DNA from: Cladopsammia gracilis
Lineage: Eukaryota > Cnidaria > Anthozoa > Scleractinia > Dendrophylliidae
Reading direction: 5' to 3'
DNA length: 64,000 nucleotides
NCBI GenBank assembly: GCA_022457155.1
Contig: JAJGOT010000435.1
Location: 199,001 to 263,000 of the forward strand
The position numbers were made by a program, and so were the translations under genes. The stretch's first letter is position 1. Every line of letters begins with the position of its first letter. The notes below the pieces were generated by a model, which saw only the letters and a program-made list of their open reading frames with translations, made no database searches and was not told where the DNA came from. Of the stretch, positions 47,201-56,200 are shown in pieces.

Positions 47201-50200
47201 AATTTAAATGAATCAATAAAACGTAATTCAAAATTAATTGTAACTTTTTCATCTTTTTTCTTAAATTCAGCTACTTTAACTTTCTTAGAAAATGATATAT
47301 ATTTCTCTTCTGTTTTAGGAATAAAAGTTAAATCACCTTTCATTTTTGCTAATTCTTTAATAAAAATATGTGAATCATAACCTTGAAGATTATGAAATAC
47401 TACAGGAAGTACTCTAGGTTTTTTACAAAAAATATTACAATTATTATGAGCAGCTCCTCTAAACTTACCAGTAAAATGACAATGATCTCTAACTTTTTTA
47501 TTCTTAAAGTCTCCTTCAATAAAAGGTTTTTCACAAATATGACAATTTGTTGATTTATTAAACTCTATTTTATCAGAGTCTGTAAATATCATCATTTGTG
47601 GGAAATTATAAAAACTAAAATTAATTTGTTTTGCAATTTTTTTTAATTCTTTTACAAAAACTAATGCAATATTTTCATCTTCTTTTTTCTTTGTATAAAT
47701 AATTGGATTGATTTTAAATATTCTATCAACTCTATCATCAAAATCAAAAGATTTAATATAAATACAAAATCCACAAGGTTCATGTTTTTGATATTCCATT
47801 GAATAAGAATAATTTGGATCCGGTTCACAATTATTCATTGGTTTTGTAAAACATTCAAAATCAGCATAAATAACAAATGGTAAAGGTAATTTTTTATTAT
47901 AATTTTTAAAAGATAAAAATGAGTTTTTAGGAGGCATTTTTACTGCAGCTGTCGCATTATTAGTACAAAATATAATGTGTTTATTTAGGAGATCCTCTTT
48001 TGTAAAATGAGATAAACATTTTTTACAAAAATATTTTTTTCTTGTATCTTTACTTATTTGTGTATTGATTAATCTTGAAAAATTTTTGATAAGTGTATAA
48101 TGTGTTTTTCCGGTGTCTTCATAAAGAAATAAATCTATTGTATTATTACAATCTTTGTCATTAATTCTTAAAGGATAAAATTTATTATATTCATTAATTG
48201 AAAAAACATTAATTCCTGGAATATTATTATTTTGATTTTCAAACTTTTTTATATCTGTTAATTTTACTGGAAAATTAATACCTTTAAAATTAAGATCATT
48301 TTCATATTGTTTTAAATTTGAAATTCTTTGAGGATCTTTCTTATGTGGATGTAAGTATCTTAAAATACACCACATGAAACATTTATCATCTTTTTTATTT
48401 TCTAAATTTATTATAGCTTTCTTACTTGAAATAAAATCAGGAAGTTTAATATATGAAGATCCTTTCAAAGGTTTATATTTTATAGTATGAATTTCTAATG
48501 ATAAAATCTCTTTAAAATACCAACCTGAACCATTTCTTTGATAAATTAAAATTTTACTAAGAATTTCTAGAATTATTTTAGTTAAAATCTCTTTAGCATC
48601 TATACCTTCAAGATTAATATGTGTTTCAGAATGAAAATAAGCTTTATCTTTAATTTTATCTTCATGCTCCATTCTTTCCATTAAACAAACTAATATAAAT
48701 CTAACTTTAATATTTCTATGATTTTTAAGAAATTCTTTTAATTGTGAAGCTTTTTCTTTAAAATAATCTTTAGGAAAGATTTTTGGTTTTCCTTCAATTA
48801 CATATTTTTCAGCAAAATTATCAAGAGCAGATTTTTCAAATTTAATTCCAACGTGGTATTCTTTCATTGCTCTTTTAAGTGCTTTCTTTAAATATTTTGG
48901 AGTATCTTTTGGAATCTTTTTATTTTTTATACATTCAAGAAAATAATCATCAAATGTTTTAATTTTCTTTGGTTTAGGTTTAGATTTAGGTTTAAGTTTT
49001 ATTGGTTTCTTTTTTAATTTATCATTTTCTTCCTTTTTATTTTTAATATATTCAATCAATTTTTGTTTCTTTCGTTCTTCTTTAATTTTTCTATTTTCTT
49101 TAGTTTCCTTTTTTGCTATTTTCATAAGTTCATCATATGATAAGTTATTTAAATCAGATGAAGACATCCTTTTTATTATATATAAATATTTTTTTAACTT
49201 TATTTTATTTTTTTTTTCCGCTTCAACTAAAAAATAGTTATAAATTTCAGCATAAAAAAAAGCCCCAAAATGGGGCTAAAATTTATCCATAAATATAATC
49301 AAATACTTCTTCTGTATCAAGATAATAATTTCCATAATCTTCATCGTGGTCTCTATTTTCATCTTGATCTTCACTTTTTATCACAATCTTTTTATAAAAT
49401 TTATTTAATAATTTCTTAACAATTTTTTTCTCATTACAAGTTGGATATCCATTTGAATTTTCAAAAACTGTCATACTTCCTTCTCCAATATTTATAAAAT
49501 ATTTGAATAATTCACCTGAACAATGAAATATTACAAAAGTTACTAAATCTTCCATATCTTCAGGCATATTATAATATAAATTCAAAACTGGAATATGATC
49601 CAATTTATAATTTATATTTATAATAATTTCTTTCAATTCTTTTTTTGCTGTTTTCCTTTCTTTTTTAGAAATCTCTAAATTTAGAGATTTTTTTAATTTT
49701 TCCAAAACTTCTACAAACAAGGAGTCAATAGCATGAAATCTTTCTTGTAGAATATCTCTTGAATCCATTTTTTTAGGATTCTGGTTTTTCTTTATGATTT
49801 GGTTTGTGTTTGGCTTTGCGTTCATAATCTTATACATATTAATATTTCATTTCTTTAAGCCTTTATTATTTTAAAAATTGTTTTTTTTATTTTCTACCTT
49901 CAACTTAAATCACCCAAAAAACCTAATATCCAAAAGCCCCATTTAGTAGTTAGGAAAATACATTCTCTAGAGCACCTCCCAAGGTACTATTTCCACATAT
50001 TTTTATAATAATTCCCGATATCCATTTTTTTAAAAATTCCCAAAGTATATTTTTCTATCATTTTCTTGCGAATCCCGCGAGCGAGCCCGAAGGGCGAGTG
50101 AGCTCATACCTTTTTGAAATTTAAAGCAATTCAAGAATTTATTATATTTTCTGTAATTTTTTTAAGTTATTGAATTTTTTTCAATTTCTTCGATTACTTC

Positions 50201-53200
50201 GATTTAAAAAACCTTTATTCCCGTTTGATTTATAGACTAAACACAATAAGGATATTAATTATATTTTATACGGAAATAAATTTTAAGTATTAAGTAAAGC
50301 CGTTTATTTAAGAATATTTTTATTAGATTTTTTTTTGATTCTCTTAAATAAATAGAAAAACAACGATATAAACAAGAGTTACCGTATAAATTTTAATTAT
50401 TTCCCTTTAAAAAAACTTTTTTTTCCATAAGAAATATTCCAATAATACAAAAAATTACAGTAATTAATTAGGTCTTGATTTCCCTTTAAAATCAAAAAGC
50501 TATGACAGGGATTCGCAAGAAAATGATAGAAAAATATACTTTGGGAATTTTTAAAAAATTGGATATCGGGAATTATTATAAAAATATGTGGAAATAGTAC
50601 CTTGGGAGGTGCTCTAGAGAATGTATTTTCCTAACTACTTTCGTACGCGTGGTCTGATTGGTTGCACGCATTCAAATTCAGCACAGAAAGTGATCACGGC
50701 GCGCACAGCATTTTGGGTGAAGGTGGGCCTTTAACAATAGACCAATTTCGATATATTAATATTCATACTTGGCTCCAAGGCTTGGGGGAATAAAACAAAA
50801 GAAATGAATAATTCAACGCTGGACCTCATGTCATTTCTTTTGTTTTATTCCCCCAAGCCTCGGAGCGAAGTATGAATTTTAACACATTGAAATTGGTCTA
50901 TTAGCAGTTAGAACGTTGCACATCAGACATCAAAGTCGGTGTTTTTAGACTTACCCTTTGCCATCATGTTGTTTCTCTCTCCACCCAGGTGTATAAATGG
51001 TTACCTATAAAATTATATCTGTGGGTAACTCTGTGAAGGGAAGAGTAGCAAAATACTCCTCCAGTGGCTAATTCATGCTACATAAGGTCCGGCCATTGTG
51101 GGCCACCTGTGCCTTGTGTCTGAGTTTACCTATCCTTATCCTTGCTTTCTGCTAAAAGTTGATTGTTTCAATTTACAGCAATATTCAGCAGCTTTGCTGT
51201 ATGTCATAACAAACACATACATTCGTGTAGTTGATTTGATTCATTATTTTTCCCCAGGTCTTATTCCACCAGCGGTGCTAGCAAGAGGCAACAAAGCCAA
51301 AGCAGCATACAGAAGAGCCTTAAAGAATGGCAAAACATGTGATGTACGTGTGCGAATCATGCTTATTGGTCAGAACCAAGCAGGCAAAACAAGTGTGAAG
51401 AGATCCCTCAAGGGTGAAAAATTCAACCAACATGAAACCAGTACACAAGGAGTGGAGATGGATGCACCCTTGTTAAAGGCTGGAATCAAGGCATGGAAAG
51501 TACATCAAACCGATGAAACCATCACTGTTTTTGATCACAAAAGTGCACAGCTGATAGCCCGACAGCTCTCAGGACCATCAGATGATTTTGTAGAGTCTCC
51601 CACACTATCCAATGCTGCTGATTTGCCAGAAGATTACCCTGCAAGAAAGGACTCTTCCTCAAACGGAGTGAAAAACTCTGAAAATTCATCTGTTTTTAAG
51701 GAGCTTCCTTCTCATTCACACATTGTATCTAGTGGACACTCTGCAGATTTGCCCCGCCATTGTTTTGAAGGTAAATACTATAGACACCAATGACTTTACG
51801 ACTTACACCGTTTTATTGTTAATAGAAATTACCTTTTAGTTAACCAAACGACATCTCATTTTGCTAGTTTGTTAGGTAATAAGTCCCAAAATACATTTTA
51901 CTAATTTTCTTTGGTAAGAAAATTTCAAATAAACTGGGCCTCCCGAGAAGGTTGATTCTCACTAAACAAATTTTTGTTAGAAGAGAACAATGTAAACAAC
52001 CTAATAATGATTCCCTCTTCACGGGATTTTCCGCGGTTACAAAATAATGCTTAGAACACGACGTTCCAGACTGCCGGCTTTACTGTCCTTCTTACGTAAA
52101 ACTGTCCGAAACTTGTGTTTTTAGCATTCGTAACCTCGAAAAATCCTATGAAGAGGAAATTATTTTTTCGTTGTAGCAATGAGAGTGAACGTTTCAGGAG
52201 AACGATATGAAGTCATTTCTATTATTTAATCAAAGGCTCCTAAGAGCCAACCCATGAATAAGAAATGCTAACGCCTAACGCAATCTTGCGGTAAGCTTAT
52301 GTTTTCACACTGCCGCGGTTCGATATTTTTGAAAATTAAATGTAAGGATTTTTGACGAACGCAAAAATCAAAAAAACTACATCACTTTCATAAGGTCCTG
52401 AGCTGGACTTGAACTGGCGCCTCCCGACTACAGTCCCGACGCTTAACCACTTGACCACCGAGGAACACATGCTTAGTGCAGACTAAATTTTGTTATTTCA
52501 AGGTAGATACCCATCAAAATTTGGTCTTGGTTGAAAAATCCTTTTAGATCGATTGTATTGATGCATTATAGACTCCAAATGCGAAACATCTTTAAGCTTA
52601 TTGTTGTTTATATTCGTTTACAACAAATTAGTTATTGTTATCGCTGGATTCACTTTGTTCTTGTTACGAAACGCAAAGCATTACGTCACTAAGGCCGTGT
52701 GGGCGGCACGGTGGTCTAGTGGTTAGCGCGTCGGACTTTCAACCTGAAGGTCGGTGGTTCGAGCCTGGTCTCTGCCGTCGTGTTGTTTCCGTAGACAAGA
52801 AACTTTACTCCACACTGTCTCTCTCCACCCAGGTGTATAAATGGGTACCGGCGACAAAATGCTGGGGGTAACCCTGCGATGGACATCCCATCCAGGGGGG
52901 AGTAGCAATATTCCTAGTTGCTTCATGCTACGGAAACCGGGTTAAGCTCCGGCCGTGTGGGCCATCGTGGCCCGAGTGCGACTTTACCTTTTACCTTTAC
53001 TAAGGCCGTGTTCTATTGGGAAAAAACCGTTTTCGGTTGGTTTGGTTGATCAACCATTTCAACCAGCTCTGAACCTGGTTGAAATGGTTGAAATGGTTGA
53101 AACCGAAAATGGTTGAAAAGTGTTCTATTGGGACACCTCAACCAAATCAACCAAAACCGGTTTAGGTTGAAACGGTTGTTCCCAGTAGAACACGACCTAA

Positions 53201-56200
53201 GTTTACAGCTGATGGAAGGAGTGAGTGAATTTAGCCACCGTTACCGATAACCCGTTCATTACGCATGCGCTTATTCACGGGTTAAAAACCCTTATTAAGG
53301 TGTTTCCCTCCAGTTTCCGTGTAGCCGCACCGACCGTTTTTGAGCGGCCGTTTAACTAATTTTTCTTTATTGAATTAGAATGAAATTTACACAAAATATT
53401 GTACAAAGTTTGAAGTTTATAAGAGTGTAACAATTTTAAAAATCGGATTTAAAATTGCGGAGATAAACGAGAAACATTGAAATCGCTTGAGTCTAAATTC
53501 CAAGCGATTGCGATGGCATCTAGAAAAATCACAACTATTACGATAAACTATGACATATGGCAAACAATATATCTAAAAATTAGAAAATTTTGTCAAGCCG
53601 ATTTTGAGTAAATCGAAAAAACATTTCGAACTTGTGATTTTGCATGTGTATGAGCACATCTACAAATTCCTCAATTAAGCTTATAAAAGTTTAATTTCTC
53701 AATCTCAAATTTACGCCAAAATGCGTGTATAGTGTATGAGATGAAACTGTGAAAGTTTGAAAGCGTTTCTCGTTTTAGTTTTGGAGATTCGATTTTCTGT
53801 AGGAAACCATAGTTTTTTGACTGAGTCCTTGATATTGTAGTTTTAGCACTTTTCTACATATTTCAAAAACCGCGAGATGGATTTTTTTTAAACTTTTATG
53901 GTCATTTCTTTATAATATGAACAACATTGTCTCAAAGTTTCATCTTGATTAAAACATTGCAACATGGTCAAATAAAATAATAAAGTTCACCTAAAATGTG
54001 ATTGAGACTTTGTACTTTGATTGCACGGTTGAAGGCGCACGTCGCAAAGACGCTTTAATTAATTCAGGTGAAGTGTAACGCATTTCGGCGTGTTGAGAAT
54101 TATGCAAATCGCAATGACTTCTTTCTTTTCCCTATAATTCAAAATGTCGAGAGAGTCCAGAGCACGTCAAATGCGAATAAAAAACCTGCTTACAAATAAA
54201 CGTCCCACTGAAATTCGTGGGAATGATAAAAATAACGTGGAACACAGCCCCTAACGTTACTCCGCAAAACATGATGGTCACGCAGAAATACGTTGCGCTT
54301 CACCTGAATTAATTAATTAAAGCGTCTTTGTGCGCCTTCAACCGTGCAATCAAAGCACAAAGTCTCAATCGCGTTTTGGGTGAACTTTATTATTTTATTT
54401 GACCATGTTGCAATGTTTCAATCAAGATGAAACTTCGAGACAATGTTGTTCATATTATAAAGAAACGACTAAAAAAGTTTAAAAAAAAATCTATCTCGCG
54501 GTTTTTGAAATATATAGAAAAGCGCTAAAACTACAATATCAAGGACTCAGTCAAAAAACTATGGTTTCCTATAGAAAATGGAATCTCAAAACCTAAAACG
54601 AGAAACGCTTTCAAACTTTCATAGTTTCATCTCATACTCTAAACACACATTTTGGCGTAAATTTGAGATTGAGAAATTAAACTTTTATAAGCTTAATTGA
54701 GGAACTTATTAATGTGCTCATACACATGCAAAATCACAAGTTCGAAGTGTTTTTCTGATTTACTAAAAATCGGCCTGACAAAAGTTTCTAATTTTTAGAT
54801 ATTTTGTTTGCCATATGTCATAGTTTATCGTAATAGTTTTGACTTTTCTAGATGCCATCGCAATCGCTCGGAATTTAGACTCAAGCGATTTCAATGTTTC
54901 TCGTTTATCTCCGCAATTTTAAATGTGATTTTCAAAATTGTTACAATCTTATAAACTTCAAACTAAGTACAATATTTTATGTAAGTTTCATACTAATTCA
55001 ATAAAGGAAAGTTAGTTAAACGGCCGCTTTAAAATGGTCGGTGCGGCTGCATGGAAACTGGAGGGAAACACCTTAAATCGGGCTGGCTATTTGCTAGCGC
55101 AATTTTATAAAATTCAAGTCGAATTCCTGAATGGTCGCCAGCGCACGGTGGTGGCTGCAAGCATGACAAATTTTCAGTGACAAATTGTGCATCAAAGACT
55201 GCGCGAGACTGGGGTTGGTAATTAAAAAGTAAACAAGTGCATTCGATTTTGCATGGCTTACATTTGTCATTGCATGTCCTTGTGCATTTACATGTATAGA
55301 TTATTGTTATAGATTCTTAGGGATGTTCGTTATTTATTCCCATATTAACTCGCTAAAGGAGTCACACACATTGCCGCCAGTATTTGTTTCATGCCTTCTG
55401 CTTCTTTTCAGGGATAAATATAAGAGATCACGTGGAACCTTCTTCGATGCTTCTCCAAGATGATGTCTTCATCAGAGATGCAGAACTTTCAGATAATCTG
55501 CCACCGAAGGTTGTCAGCTTGGTAGAGCGTATCCTTCAACAAGAACACTCTGCTTTAGCCGAGGAAGTTTGGCCGGTGATCTGGGACTTTTCAGGTCAAT
55601 CCCTTTTCCATGCCATACATCCAATTTTCATGTCACGAGACGCTGTATATTTACTGGTATCTGACCTGAGCAAGGACCTCTTTAGCAGGGGAGACACGGG
55701 ACAGCCTGGGAGGGGTACCAGGATGGAATGCAGAGATGAGTCCAGTCTTGATCACCTGATGAGGTGGATGGACTTTGTTCATTCCTTTCAGGATACCAGC
55801 AGTGCAGATGTTTCAGACACTGCCCAGCCACCGGTCATCTTAGTTGGAACGCATGCAGACAAAATTGATGGAGATCCTTGGAAATCCATGAATGCCATCT
55901 TGAACAGTTTTCGTGGAAAATCGTTTTCCTCACATATTGTTGATGAGACGTTTGTCGTGGACAACACCCGTGCCGGGCAGGCTCATCAGCAAGAGGATCC
56001 AAACGTCCAAAGACTTAGACAAAAGATCATTTCTGTGGCCTCCACATTGCGTCACACAAAACGAGAAATTCCTCTGCAATGGCTTCGTGTTGAGAAGGTT
56101 GTTCATGGTCTAGCCAGCAATGGATACAAGCATGTCACTAAAACAGAATTCAAAGCAATTGCTCAGAGAATATGTCATTTTGAAGTGGACGAAGACAGTG

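Larger units (their letters stand above)
31273..50639. mobile_element. Complete Polinton/Maverick element, 19,367 bp
   Basis: Ends are AGTAGTTAGG and CCTAACTACT. The flanking direct repeat TTCGTA (31267-31272 and 50640-50645) is the 6-bp target duplication expected of Polintons, which also start AG and end CT. It encodes protein-primed DNA polymerase B, retrovirus-like integrase with chromodomain, FtsK/HerA packaging ATPase, double-jelly-roll major capsid, penton-like minor capsid and adenain-type protease, that is, the full replication and virion-morphogenesis set. All these ORFs are open, and the terminal repeats differ at very few positions, so the insertion looks recent. The strongly AT-rich base composition differs from the host DNA around it. 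It lies in intron 8 of the Roc-COR gene. Confidence 0.97.
31206..50730. mobile_element. 152-bp TTAA MITE split by the Polinton
   Basis: AGGCCCACCTTCACCCAAAA (31206-31225) is mirrored by TTTTGGGTGAAGGTGGGCCT (50711-50730), flanked by TTAA at 31202-31205 and 50731-50734. Removing the Polinton and one target duplication leaves a simple MITE of about 152 bp, so the Polinton arrived later. It shares the left TTAA with the preceding foldback. Confidence 0.75.
52500..53290 (+). repeat. Dispersed repeat interrupted by MITE and SINE
   Basis: The two ends (52503-52690 and 53201-53290) align with the uninterrupted copy at 19672-19930; everything between was inserted later. Confidence 0.65.
51771..55411 (+). 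other. Intron 9 of the Roc-COR gene, stacked insertions
   Basis: Divides the Roc domain between P-loop and switch II. It holds an old repeat (52390-53290), a TAA-flanked MITE, an intact SINE and a 1.77-kb TTAA foldback. No other gene is seen. Confidence 0.65.

Noticed and set aside
52395..52468. tRNA gene on the minus strand
   Set aside because: A- and B-box-like sequences are present, but the stems do not pair properly and it is linked to a dispersed repeat; treated as a SINE-type head.
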